Shown: one piece after another, positions 35,166-44,777 of the stretch
Position numbering within the stretch: the first letter of the stretch is position 1
Layout of the letters: each line of letters opens with the position of its first letter
NCBI GenBank assembly: GCA_965230045.1
Contig: OZ245940.1
Span: 4,278,001-4,342,000, forward strand
DNA: 64,000 nt
Reading direction: 5' to 3'
From: G963662905 sp965230045
Lineage (GTDB): Bacteria > Bacteroidota > Bacteroidia > Bacteroidales > WRLA01
Made by a program: the position numbers and the translations under genes
The notes under the pieces: model-generated
Seen by the model: the letters and a program-made list of their open reading frames with translations, nothing else
Told to the model about the DNA's origin: nothing
Database searches by the model: none

Positions 35166-36805
35166 CTAATCAGTGTCAGAAAAAAATCAATCCTTATTAA
35201 CAATTTTCGCTGTGGCTTGTGAATAACTTTCTGGGGTTGATGCGTTTAAAGGCTCTGTGATTTTGCTATTTGTTTGCCTTTGGATTTCGGGTTTAAATAT
35301 TGGGTTCTCCTTGGGGTATTTTTCAAAAATCATTGGCTGTTCACAATTTGCTGTTTCCTGTGTTCGTAACTAAACCGCTGGTAATTTGACTTTTGCCTCC
35401 AACCTACACTACTTTTGAAAGAAAAAAGTTTTGGACAAAGATTTCATTATACAAGAGCTTTTCAAAAGGATCGGCCAGCTTGAAAGAAGACTGGAAGCCC
35501 TTGAGTTGGAAAACAAAAAACTCAAAGAAAAGCTTGCCAAATACCAAACACCAAAAAACAGCAACAACAGCTCAATACCTCCCTCCCAAGATCAGAACCG
35601 CCCTAAGCGCAGGAGTTTGAGGGAAAAGACAGGGCGTAAGCCAGGCGGACAGGCAGGGCGGAAAGGAAACACACTTAAGATGGCCCAAGTGCCTGACACT
35701 ATTGAGAAGCACATCCCCTCATATTGCAAGTGTTGCGGAAAAGACCTTGCTTCTTTGCCCGTACAATTAGCCGGTAAACGCCAGGTATTTGATATTCCCG
35801 AGATAAAGTTACATGTCACAGAACACCGGGTATATAAAAAGGTTTGCAGTTGTGGCCATGAAACCAAGTGTGATTATCCATCTCAGGCCAATGCCCCGGT
35901 AAGCTATGGGAACAACATTGAAAGTTTGATCGGGTATTTCCATACCAGGCAGTACCTGCCCTTTCTGCGTATGAAAGAACTTTTCAGGGATGTTTTCCAC
36001 GTTCCCATAAGCGAAGGGGGCATCCATTATTTGCTCAATAAACTAAAGCGTAAGGCCCAACCAGCCTATGACCTAATAAAGCAAAAGTTGCTTTCGGGAG
36101 GATATTGTTTTTCTGTAGGAAGTGATGAGACAGGAGTTAAGGTTGATGGCAATAAGCACTGGGCATGGACATGGCAAAACCAAGAGGCTACATTCATTAC
36201 CATCACTGACAACAGGGCACAGAGGAGCATTGGCAATACATTTAAAGATGGGTTTAAAAACTCTGTGTTGGTACATGATTGCTGGAAGAGCCATTTTAAT
36301 ACTGCTGCGCTGTCGCACCAGATTTGTATGGCACATCTTTTACGTGACCTGAATTACTTGTCAGAAAGGTATGGGCATAAATGGAGCAGGATATGCAAAC
36401 GGCTGTTTCAAACGGCACTGGATTTGAAGAAAAAAATGGACAATGCGGGCTGCTACGTACATAACCCAAAGAGGAACGCAATTGAAAACAGGCTGAACAG
36501 TTTACTGAAAGCAGAACTGCCGGAAAAACACAACGAATTGCTTGCATTCAAAAAAAGGCTCGTCAAATACAGGGACTATATCTTCACCTTCTTATATCAC
36601 CCAGAAGTCCCGCCAGACAATAATGCTTCTGAAAGGGCAATCCGAAACATAAAAGTAAAACAGAAAGTTTCAGGTCAATTCAGATCGACCGAAGGAGCGG
36701 ATGCCTTTGCTGTTTTGAGATCAGTTACTGACACAATTATCAAGAATGGACAGAGTGTTGTGCCTGCTTTGGGAACTATCGCTAATTTGCAGACTGATTA
36801 GTTAC
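35162..36805 (+). mobile_element. 1644-bp IS66-type insertion sequence, 8-bp TSD
   Basis: The terminal inverted repeats are GTAACTAATCAGT at the left and its exact complement ACTGATTAGTTAC at the right; GTAA ends and an 8-bp target duplication are typical of IS66. The duplication AAAAAGTT lies at 35154-35161 and 36806-36813. Only a tnpC-type gene is carried; tnpA and tnpB are absent, as in the shorter branch of the family. Confidence 0.93.
35431..36801 (+). CDS. IS66-family transposase (TnpC type)
   Basis: A 456-residue transposase starting at a TTG (no upstream ATG in frame). It begins with a leucine-zipper-like coiled coil (LFKRIGQLERRLEALELEN), followed by the NSSIPPSQD segment and a basic stretch. 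A zinc finger (CKCCGKD and a later VCSCG) comes next, then the DDE core with GSDETGVKVDG (first Asp), LVHDCWKSHF (second Asp) and NNASERAIRNIKVKQK with the catalytic Glu. The gene is intact, so the element may be active. Confidence 0.93.
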   Translation: MDKDFIIQELFKRIGQLERRLEALELENKKLKEKLAKYQTPKNSNNSSIPPSQDQNRPKRRSLREKTGRKPGGQAGRKGNTLKMAQVPDTIEKHIPSYCKCCGKDLASLPVQLAGKRQVFDIPEIKLHVTEHRVYKKVCSCGHETKCDYPSQANAPVSYGNNIESLIGYFHTRQYLPFLRMKELFRDVFHVPISEGGIHYLLNKLKRKAQPAYDLIKQKLLSGGYCFSVGSDETGVKVDGNKHWAWTWQNQEATFITITDNRAQRSIGNTFKDGFKNSVLVHDCWKSHFNTAALSHQICMAHLLRDLNYLSERYGHKWSRICKRLFQTALDLKKKMDNAGCYVHNPKRNAIENRLNSLLKAELPEKHNELLAFKKRLVKYRDYIFTFLYHPEVPPDNNASERAIRNIKVKQKVSGQFRSTEGADAFAVLRSVTDTIIKNGQSVVPALGTIANLQTD

Positions 36806-38275
36806 AAAAAGTTTAACGAAACTTCAGCCGAAAAAAATCTTTCTATACTAAAGGGCATACGGATTGAAAAGGAAGCATATAATGACGATGGCTTTTATAA
36901 AATCCAAAGATTACTCAAATCTGATCTGCCTTTTTCGGTATCCGAAAAACAATTCTTAAAAAGCTGTCCTGTAGATGATCCAGACCAATCGACACTTAAA
37001 AAGCTAAGTGAAATTAAGGAAATCTTCATGGAGCAAATTAATAGTTCTACAAGCAGCATTGCATCAGGCAATAATCTTCCTGTTATGGAATGGCTCGAAA
37101 AAGTTATTCGTCACTATAAGCAAAAGGAAGAAATATTGTACGAGGATGAAGAAACTTTTCTAACTGCCAATCTAGAATCCTTGCGAGATGAACTCGATGG
37201 AAATGCAGAATATATCAAAAACACTATTAAAGATTATGGCGAAAGCCTTGCTGCAACTAATCAGGTTGCTGGTGGAAAAGAAATGAGTTCTTATTCAAGT
37301 ATTGATAATGTTATTCTTGAAGAGGCTGCCCGTTCAAATCCCTTGGACTTGCTAATCCCGATGGCTAAAGCAACAGAAAGAATTATCATGGTAGGCGACC
37401 AAGATCAATTACCACACCTCCTGGAAGACGACATTGCAGACGAAACATCGACAAAACTTTCTGATAGATTTATTGCTTCTGAAACAAGGAAAAAATTAGA
37501 AGAATCTCTATTTGGTGTAATATTTAGAAATCTTCATTCCGCTAAACCCAGAAGAACAATTACCCTGACTGAACAGTTCCGTATGCACCCTTTCATCGGT
37601 AATTTCATTAGCAGAATATATTACAAAAACGAACTTAAAACTGGAATCCCAAATCAGGCAGAACTGAAAAAACATGATATAGGACTACCTTGGGCTAAAG
37701 ACAAGGCAGCAATTTTCTGTGATGTTAAAAAGAATGTTGGACTTGAGCAAAGTGGAAAAAGTAAATCAAGAAACTCTGAATCTCAAAGAATAATAAGACT
37801 GCTAGACGAATTTAAAACTGACCCAAATTTTGAAAAATTCAGTATTGGCATTATAACATTTTATGCTAAGCAAGTTGACGAAATATTCAAAGAGGCTGCA
37901 AATAAAGGGTATACTGAATTAAAAAGTGATGGTAATTATGAAATAGCACAACAATTCCGAGAAACCCCAGATGGAAGAGAGAAACTAAGAATTGGCTCTG
38001 TCGATTCATTTCAAGGTAAAGAATTTGACATTGTTATCCTGAGTACTGTCCGTTCAAACACTATTAATCGCAATCACGACAATTACAAAAAGGTCTTTGG
38101 ATTTTTAACACTTGAGAACAGACTAAATGTAGCATTCTCCCGTGCACAAAGAATGCTTATAGTAGTTGGAGATGGTGAAATGTTTGCAGATGAATTTGCC
38201 AAGACCTATGTAGAAGGTCTATATGAGTTTTATAACAACCTTTCAACTGATTCAAGCCATGGCAATAGAATATAA
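36806..38275 (+). pseudogene. Large SF1 helicase, 3' part
   Basis: Downstream of the target duplication the frame carries the rest of the helicase: NVILEEAARSN (motif II, with EEAA for DEAA), IMVGDQDQLPH (motif III), LTEQFRMHP (motif IV), VDSFQGKEFDIVILSTVRS (motif V) and RLNVAFSRAQRMLIVVGD (motif VI). These are the hallmarks of the SF1B Upf1/DNA2-like group. Without the first half it has no P-loop. Its end overlaps the ATG of the next gene by 17 bp. Confidence 0.9.
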
Positions 38276-39767
38276 CAACATATACTTTCAAATAAATCGT
38301 AGGCCATCACCAAAGTGTATTATGGTTGCCATTCCTTTTTACATGTATCGTGTTGAAACCAATGAGTTTGAACATGGATTGAATTTTTTCCAAAAGCTCG
38401 TTCTTAAATTCAAAGCTAAGCCAGGGATAAAAGATGATACCATTTCATCATACACGGGTCTTGATGCCAAACTTATTAGCATTGTTACCTCTGAACTTCA
38501 TAACAAAGGTTTAATAAATGAACATGGTTCATTAAATGAAAAAGGCAAAGAAAAATTGTGGGAGGTTGATGGATTAGTTGTAAACTCAGGTAAAAGAAAA
38601 ATTGGCTACGTTTTCAAGTATATAAATCAGGACAAACTCTATCAATATTACATCAATCAGGTCATTCCTGCAGATATTATAGAAGAAACAAAGAAAAAAC
38701 ATCCAAAAATTGTTACCGGAACTAAAGGTGATGGAGATGATTATACAGACATGCCATTCTTCTTGGATGAAGCCATTAAAGACAAAACTAATTTCAATCG
38801 ACCTACAGAAAGAGAAGTTTTACAACTCATTCAAAATTCCAATAGAAAAGGTAGTCATTACACAGATGACGAATCCAAAATTGAAAAATTTTCCAGTCAA
38901 CTCAGTATCCGTTTTCTAAACGACCAGCCCGAAGTTGCATGGGCTTGCACATATGTATATATACAACGAAACGAAGACAACACCTTTGAACCTGATTGGC
39001 GGGTACTTGATCCTTTTGGCTTTGGTGATAATGTTGCCTTAAAATTTTATCTGAGCAATCCGGTAAATAAGAATTTATTAGACACTGTTCAAAAAAGATT
39101 TGCAGATGCAAAAACACTGGGAGGGAAAATCCTGTCAGATTATCAGCAACATTTAAATAAACTTATCGAAGAAAAATTACTCTCAGATTTTCCTATTGTA
39201 GGCTTTAATAGACTTGATAATAATTTGCAGTTATACATTAAAGCTATAATCAAAAATCTAGTCCTTCTTGAAAATCATAAATACAATGATATTGACGCAA
39301 GTGTTTCATTTACACTGAACCTACAAAATGCATTGGAAAACATTTTGAAACAAGACAAAGAAAACCGAATTGCATTTTATGAATTTGTTTATTCTGAATT
39401 AGATAAAGATTCATCAAAAAAACGTGAAGTACTTATAAGAATCTACCGTAAAAGAATATTTTCAAGTAACACCTTAGTACCACAAAAATTGCTTAATGTG
39501 AGTAGAGGTAAGCTGGAATATGGGAAGTCCTTACTGTCTTATTTAGCTTCATTTATCATGACTTATACTTACGATAATAATTCATTTCTTTTCAACATAT
39601 TTAAAAATAGAATAGATATTATAATAGAAGTATCCCAGCTAAGAAATGACAAAGGACACGGACAAACCTCTTCTGAAAAGTATTTGAAATCCCATTCAAA
39701 AGAAGAAGTTGAAAAGTTTTATGGCTTTATAAAGTCATTTATTAACGACTACATTAAAAATATTTAA
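38259..39767 (+). CDS. Winged-helix protein with C-terminal HEPN/Abi_C-like motif
   Basis: About 502 residues, start at the ATG at 38259 (overlapping the helicase end; an ATG 36 bp earlier is less likely). Residues about 45-100 look like a winged helix (IKDDTISSYTGLDAKLISIV, then NKGLINEHGSLNEKG). The last 60 residues carry SQLRNDKGHGQTSSEKYL. The R-N-x3-H pattern at 462-467 is the HEPN RNase signature in its usual last-helix setting, and the following Gly is like the Abi_C family. A toxic RNase effector is thus possible. The middle has no recognised domain. Confidence 0.6.
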   Translation: MAIEYNNIYFQINRRPSPKCIMVAIPFYMYRVETNEFEHGLNFFQKLVLKFKAKPGIKDDTISSYTGLDAKLISIVTSELHNKGLINEHGSLNEKGKEKLWEVDGLVVNSGKRKIGYVFKYINQDKLYQYYINQVIPADIIEETKKKHPKIVTGTKGDGDDYTDMPFFLDEAIKDKTNFNRPTEREVLQLIQNSNRKGSHYTDDESKIEKFSSQLSIRFLNDQPEVAWACTYVYIQRNEDNTFEPDWRVLDPFGFGDNVALKFYLSNPVNKNLLDTVQKRFADAKTLGGKILSDYQQHLNKLIEEKLLSDFPIVGFNRLDNNLQLYIKAIIKNLVLLENHKYNDIDASVSFTLNLQNALENILKQDKENRIAFYEFVYSELDKDSSKKREVLIRIYRKRIFSSNTLVPQKLLNVSRGKLEYGKSLLSYLASFIMTYTYDNNSFLFNIFKNRIDIIIEVSQLRNDKGHGQTSSEKYLKSHSKEEVEKFYGFIKSFINDYIKNI

Positions 39768-39768
39768 T

Positions 39769-42093
39769 ATGGCAAGAAAGAAGAATAAGGGAAGACAGAC
39801 CCAACATCATAACCAACAGCAAAAAAGAACTGAACCAATAAGGCCAAAACTGACTGATGACCAAAAGTTGGAAATTGAGGTAAAACAAGAAGAATTGCAA
39901 TCTGTTGAGCCAGTTGAACAATTATCTCCGGAATCTGAGATCAAACTTAATGAAGCTGAAGCAAAGGAAGATCTATCGAAATATTGGAACTATCTTAAAG
40001 ATATCAATAAGCGGCTGGAAACCTTATTGACCTCAACCCAAGATGAAAAAGATAAGACAATAAAGCTTAAAGATGAATTAGAAACTGCAAAAAAGGAAGC
40101 AGAAGGCATAAAAGCTGAACTTAAAAAGAAACTTGAAGAGTATAATAAAAAGGACAAAGAAATTACAGAGAGAGAGTTCGCTCTTGATAACGGTGAATTT
40201 ACAGGTATTATTAGAAGGCTTTTGGATACTATTAAAGAAACCGAACAGAAAGTTTTCACAGACACGGAGAACTTACTGAAAGAGCTTACCGACTTTCACA
40301 AAAAAAACATTAATGATTATTCAAGTCATCTCAGCCAGAGTGCTGATCTGGAAAAACAAATTTTAGAATTCAAAAGAGATAAAAAAAAGTTTGAAGTTGA
40401 AAAGCAAATTTTTAAAGATGACCTACAAGAAGAGTTTGAAACCAAATATTCAGAACAATTATTTTTAAAAACAGCAGAATTAGAGAGGCTGCAACGCAAA
40501 ACGACAAGTCTGGAACAGGAAAATGCCAAACTAAAACAGCTTTTTGAGGATTTGCAAAACGCCTTTGAATCAACAGAGCCACAAGAAATATTAATGCAAT
40601 ACTCTTTTTTAAATAAGGAATTGGAGAACTTTAAAAGAGAGTTAAATGAACGTCCCGAGCAATTTGAAATAGAATCCAAACAAGCAAAAATTGAAGAACT
40701 TCAGGCTAAAGTCAACGAATACCAAACTATGGTAAATGAAGGTGAATTGCTTGAGCTTAAAAGAATATTGAGCAACATGGACTCTTATGTAATAGAAATT
40801 AACGCTTACAAGAATCAGATTGAAAGTGCTAAAGTTCGGGAAGCATCATTGAAAAAAACGATAGATGACTTATCAATAACAATTGACCAGTTGAAGGGCG
40901 AGTCAACCAAAAAGGCAGATGCTTTTGAGTTTGCAAAAAAGTGTGATTCAGATTCAAGAAACCTTGGATTTAACCATCTTCAGCAAAAGAAAGATTTACC
41001 AAAAGATTTGGTAGAATTGACAACGTATATTCAGAAATGGATGGCGTTCAAGTCGGATAAACCTTTTTATTATTCGCTGGAGACCATCAGAATATTTCTT
41101 GCGGGATTGCATATGTCACCAATTAGCATTTTGCAAGGAATAAGCGGTACAGGTAAAACGAGCTTGCCAAGGGAATTTGCAAAAGCTCTTATTTCTGATA
41201 AGTATTATATCGGTGTGGATGATGATAATCAAAATAAAGCTCCTTATAGGATATGTGCAATTCAATCTGGATGGCGTGACAACATGGATCTAATGGGATA
41301 TTATAACTCATTTGAGCAAAAGTATAAAGAGACGGATTTCTTTAAAGCTTTATATATAGCTAACCAACCAAAATATTCTGACACCTTGTTCCTGATTATT
41401 TTGGATGAAATGAACCTTTCTAGACCGGAACATTATTTCGCTGATTTTTTATCTTTATTAGAACAATCTCCGAGCGAACGATATATTGGACTTTTGAACA
41501 CGCCAAATGAAGTTTTACCCGCCTTAATCAGAGGGGGTAAACTAAGAATTCCTGAAAATGTGAGATTTATCGGAACGGCAAACCATGATGAAACAACTTT
41601 AGAATTTGCTCCGAAAACGTATGACCGTTCTAACTTGATGGAAATGCCAAAGAACCATCCTGACAGAAAGCATTTTAAACCTACTGAAGCATCATTCAAT
41701 GTAAAATATCGATGGTTGAGTTCCAAATTTGAAGAAGCTGAACAAAATAATAAGGATTCATATAAAAAATTTCACACGTTTATAAATTCAGATGACATGA
41801 GGCTACTACTTATGGATAAAGGAATAGGGGTAGGAAACCGACTTGAATTCCAGGCAGAAAGATTTATTAGTGTTTATATGGAATCTGGAACTGAACAGCA
41901 GAAAGATATTTCAAATGCTGTTGATCATTTGGTCACAAGTCGATTATTCAGAACTCTTAAAAACCGCTACGATCTGGATAAAAACAATTTATCCAATTTT
42001 AAAAAGGACTATGTCGAACTATTCAAAAAGAATTTTGTGCACGAACCGAAATTCGCTATTGAATTATTAGATGTTGAATTAAGTAAAAAATAA
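39769..42093 (+). CDS. McrB-like AAA+ protein with long coiled-coil N-terminus
   Basis: A 774-residue protein. A basic Gln/Asn-rich start is followed by a long coiled coil (about 60-400, heavy in Glu/Lys/Leu heptads). The AAA+ domain is of the McrB/MoxR-like type: Walker A GISGTGKT (457-464), Walker B LFLIILDEMNLSRPEHYFAD (Asp546-Glu547), and sensor 1 VRFIGTANHDET. The DEMNL-RPEHYF signature is the mark of the McrB group, whose members drive a nuclease partner on foreign DNA. It begins 1 bp after the HEPN gene and overlaps the next gene (TAATG). Confidence 0.88.
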   Translation: MARKKNKGRQTQHHNQQQKRTEPIRPKLTDDQKLEIEVKQEELQSVEPVEQLSPESEIKLNEAEAKEDLSKYWNYLKDINKRLETLLTSTQDEKDKTIKLKDELETAKKEAEGIKAELKKKLEEYNKKDKEITEREFALDNGEFTGIIRRLLDTIKETEQKVFTDTENLLKELTDFHKKNINDYSSHLSQSADLEKQILEFKRDKKKFEVEKQIFKDDLQEEFETKYSEQLFLKTAELERLQRKTTSLEQENAKLKQLFEDLQNAFESTEPQEILMQYSFLNKELENFKRELNERPEQFEIESKQAKIEELQAKVNEYQTMVNEGELLELKRILSNMDSYVIEINAYKNQIESAKVREASLKKTIDDLSITIDQLKGESTKKADAFEFAKKCDSDSRNLGFNHLQQKKDLPKDLVELTTYIQKWMAFKSDKPFYYSLETIRIFLAGLHMSPISILQGISGTGKTSLPREFAKALISDKYYIGVDDDNQNKAPYRICAIQSGWRDNMDLMGYYNSFEQKYKETDFFKALYIANQPKYSDTLFLIILDEMNLSRPEHYFADFLSLLEQSPSERYIGLLNTPNEVLPALIRGGKLRIPENVRFIGTANHDETTLEFAPKTYDRSNLMEMPKNHPDRKHFKPTEASFNVKYRWLSSKFEEAEQNNKDSYKKFHTFINSDDMRLLLMDKGIGVGNRLEFQAERFISVYMESGTEQQKDISNAVDHLVTSRLFRTLKNRYDLDKNNLSNFKKDYVELFKKNFVHEPKFAIELLDVELSKK

Positions 42094-43943
42094 TGAAGCT
42101 TTTTGATAGATATACAAGTAGAACTGTCCTTAAAAACGATCTGCCATATCAAATTGATTTTGGACGATTTTGTATAATTGATGAAAGTGAAAATATCAAG
42201 GACTTAACCTATTCGAATTTCCAAACAAGAAAAGCAATTCGTCAAGAAATATTGTTGGATAAGAATAAAGGCTTACAAGATATTTTCATAGACATATCTA
42301 TTGACACTGAAAAATCAGATAATAACAAGTTTGATGTTATTCCATTAATACGAAGGATTAGGAATAAACTAGGATTGAACGAATTCGAAAAGCTTCTTTA
42401 TGATAAATTGTTTCATATTGAGGAAATATTCAGAGTTCCTCATTATATGCTTGAAAGAGAAATTGAGAAAGTACATGTCTCTAGGGCAAAGAGAATTCCG
42501 TCAAAAAGCTATCAATATCTTGCATCGCACACAGAAGATTGGACTCATAAAAGCATTGTGAGTTTCAAACCTAGTAGGATTCTTAATGAAGAACTTGAGC
42601 TAAATTTTAATATTTATGAAAACCAGATTACGATAGCTTTTATTGAAAGATGTTTGGTTTATCTCAACTCAAGACTAAAAGAAATTCAGGATATAAAATC
42701 ATTTTTAGCTGAATATGAAACGTTACTGAAAAACAGAAATGACCAAAAAGGGTGGTACAAAAAAATCCATAGAAATCTAAGCTTAATAGGGGCTGTTTAC
42801 GAAGATGACTATTTTCATGGCAAAAGAAATGACGCATCAACCTTATCCTCTACGGAAGAAGTATTGAATCAAATAAAAAAAAGGCTATTACAACTCAAAA
42901 AGAGTGTTCTTTTTGAGTTGGTTAATAAACGAGCCACAAAGTCTATTTCACTTCGTAATACAAATGTAATGGTTAATCACAAGCATTATAGGTATGTTAA
43001 AACATTGTGGCTTGAACTTGATAAAGTTAAACCTGAAAAAAGTGAAGCGGAGAAAATTAAATTCGAGCAGGATGTAATTAAAGGACTTAGAGCCTACGCA
43101 AAAAGTCTAATCACCTATGTTCTCATAAATAATTTGGATTATGAAGCATATGGAAATTACTCGAGTTTTGAAGCAAAGCATCTACATTTAATCGATGTAA
43201 CATTCAATGAAAGTAGTAAAGGTATCTTTGAAATAACTATAGGAGAAAAGAAAATTAACATTGTTGTTACTGGAAACTTGCCAGAGAATGATGATAAGCT
43301 ACTTTCTTTTTTGAAGACACAAAACACTTACGTACTCTATTATGATGAAAATCAAACGCTTGATAATTCAACATTTATTCACATAAATCCCCTTGATCCG
43401 GATAGCGTTGAACGTGTTGCTGTACTTCTAAGAAAGTACATGTTGTTTGGATATTTGAATAATCTATCAAAGGAATACAAGTTCAAACAATTGCTCAAGG
43501 AATACATTCAGTATATTCCAACAGAATTTCTTGAATTTGATCTAACATCATACATTTACAAATTTCACTCTTATCCAAAAACACAACTCTCTTATGAAGA
43601 AATAAAAGGCAAGATTGAAAAAGATACTTTGTACAAATCAAAAGGCAGGCCTGACAGGGAAAATATTTTAAATTGTGTTAGAGAGTTACTAAATGAAATA
43701 GAATCAAATGCAGATAGTTTACGAGATGATTATTTACTGTGCTATAATTGTGGGGCAAAAATACATTCTTACAATACAGAAAAGCTAAACTATTTGAAAT
43801 GTATAGCACATGATTGTAAATGCTTAATTGACAGCACAAACGAAGAAAATGTAACACTAAAAATTGGTGATAGCAGATATGGTAATCTAAGTAAGAAGGA
43901 ATTTGGGATGGATTATTTTACATTAAACTGTACAAAGATTTGA
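42093..43943 (+). CDS. DUF2357/McrC-like partner of the McrB-type ATPase
   Basis: A 616-residue protein resembling the DUF2357 family that accompanies McrB-like ATPases. It has IPSKSYQYLASHTEDW followed by FKPSRILNEELELNFNIYEN and AFIERCLVYLNSRLKEI, the region that usually joins a beta-rich N-domain to helices. The C-terminus has a zinc-ribbon (LCYNCGAK, then CIAHDCKC). I do not see a clear PD-(D/E)XK motif, so nuclease activity is not shown. It is last in the seven-gene operon, start overlapping the ATPase stop. Confidence 0.7.
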   Translation: MKLFDRYTSRTVLKNDLPYQIDFGRFCIIDESENIKDLTYSNFQTRKAIRQEILLDKNKGLQDIFIDISIDTEKSDNNKFDVIPLIRRIRNKLGLNEFEKLLYDKLFHIEEIFRVPHYMLEREIEKVHVSRAKRIPSKSYQYLASHTEDWTHKSIVSFKPSRILNEELELNFNIYENQITIAFIERCLVYLNSRLKEIQDIKSFLAEYETLLKNRNDQKGWYKKIHRNLSLIGAVYEDDYFHGKRNDASTLSSTEEVLNQIKKRLLQLKKSVLFELVNKRATKSISLRNTNVMVNHKHYRYVKTLWLELDKVKPEKSEAEKIKFEQDVIKGLRAYAKSLITYVLINNLDYEAYGNYSSFEAKHLHLIDVTFNESSKGIFEITIGEKKINIVVTGNLPENDDKLLSFLKTQNTYVLYYDENQTLDNSTFIHINPLDPDSVERVAVLLRKYMLFGYLNNLSKEYKFKQLLKEYIQYIPTEFLEFDLTSYIYKFHSYPKTQLSYEEIKGKIEKDTLYKSKGRPDRENILNCVRELLNEIESNADSLRDDYLLCYNCGAKIHSYNTEKLNYLKCIAHDCKCLIDSTNEENVTLKIGDSRYGNLSKKEFGMDYFTLNCTKI

Positions 43944-44096
43944 ATAACAATAAGAATGCAACTCTGAGATGACCAATTCGGTTCGATTGTGAAACTTATT
44001 TCAGAGGAATTGTGATAGCTGTTACATCCAGAAATAGCAGAGTCATATGCAAGAAAGTGCGCATAGTTTTCTATTGGCAATAGAGCTACCCCCCTT

Positions 44097-44777
44097 TTAC
44101 AAATCCATTCCGGAGCCATTTAACCGGAGCCATTGGACATGCCTTTCGTAGTTGGGCATCACTTTATCAATTTCATTCCAAAAAGCTTGCGTATGATTTG
44201 GGTGAATTAAATGAACCAGTTCATGCACTACGATATAATTGAGAACGTCAATAGGTGCCATAGCACATTTCCAATGAAAGTTCAGCTTGCCTATACTGCT
44301 GCACGAAGCCCATCGGTTCTGGAGTTCCATTACCTTCACTTGTTTCGGGCTTACTCCTATTTGACCTTTATAGCGTGACAGAATAGGATGAAGCTTTTCG
44401 TTTAGCTTCTCTTTATAAAACTCCATAAACAGCTCCTTCGCTTTGTCTTGAAACTGTTTCGGCAGCACGAACCGTCCGTTTTTAAGTACCAGCTTCTTTT
44501 CTCCTTCACTCACTAGAGAAAGACGATAATTGCGACCCAAATAGAGAAAGGATTGACCATTGACATATTCACGTATAACCTTTTTATCATTGAGCTGTTC
44601 CCATTCTGCAAGGTTTTTATGAATCTGATACTCCTTCGTCAGCAACACCTGCTTAAGTTCATCTTCAGGAATATCTTCCGGGACTCTTGCAGACACAGAA
44701 CCATCTCTTTCGATGAATATACTGATGGTCTTTCGCCTACTCCTTATAATCTTTATGTCAATACCTGAAACAATCAT
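44097..44777 (-). CDS. YgjP-like (DUF45) zinc metallopeptidase
   Basis: A 226-residue protein of the YgjP/WLM-type metallopeptidases. The zinc motif is VVHELVHLIHPNHTQAFW: HExxH at 185-189 and a third ligand among His192/His195. The preceding NRWASCSSIGKLNFHWK is the family's substrate-side strand. YgjP genes are often attached to type I restriction operons, with unknown purpose. Its ATG overlaps the hsdR stop by 4 bp (ATGA), so they are coupled. It converges on the McrC-like gene, across a 150-bp gap with no visible gene. Confidence 0.88.
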   Translation of the reverse strand: MIVSGIDIKIIRSRRKTISIFIERDGSVSARVPEDIPEDELKQVLLTKEYQIHKNLAEWEQLNDKKVIREYVNGQSFLYLGRNYRLSLVSEGEKKLVLKNGRFVLPKQFQDKAKELFMEFYKEKLNEKLHPILSRYKGQIGVSPKQVKVMELQNRWASCSSIGKLNFHWKCAMAPIDVLNYIVVHELVHLIHPNHTQAFWNEIDKVMPNYERHVQWLRLNGSGMDL

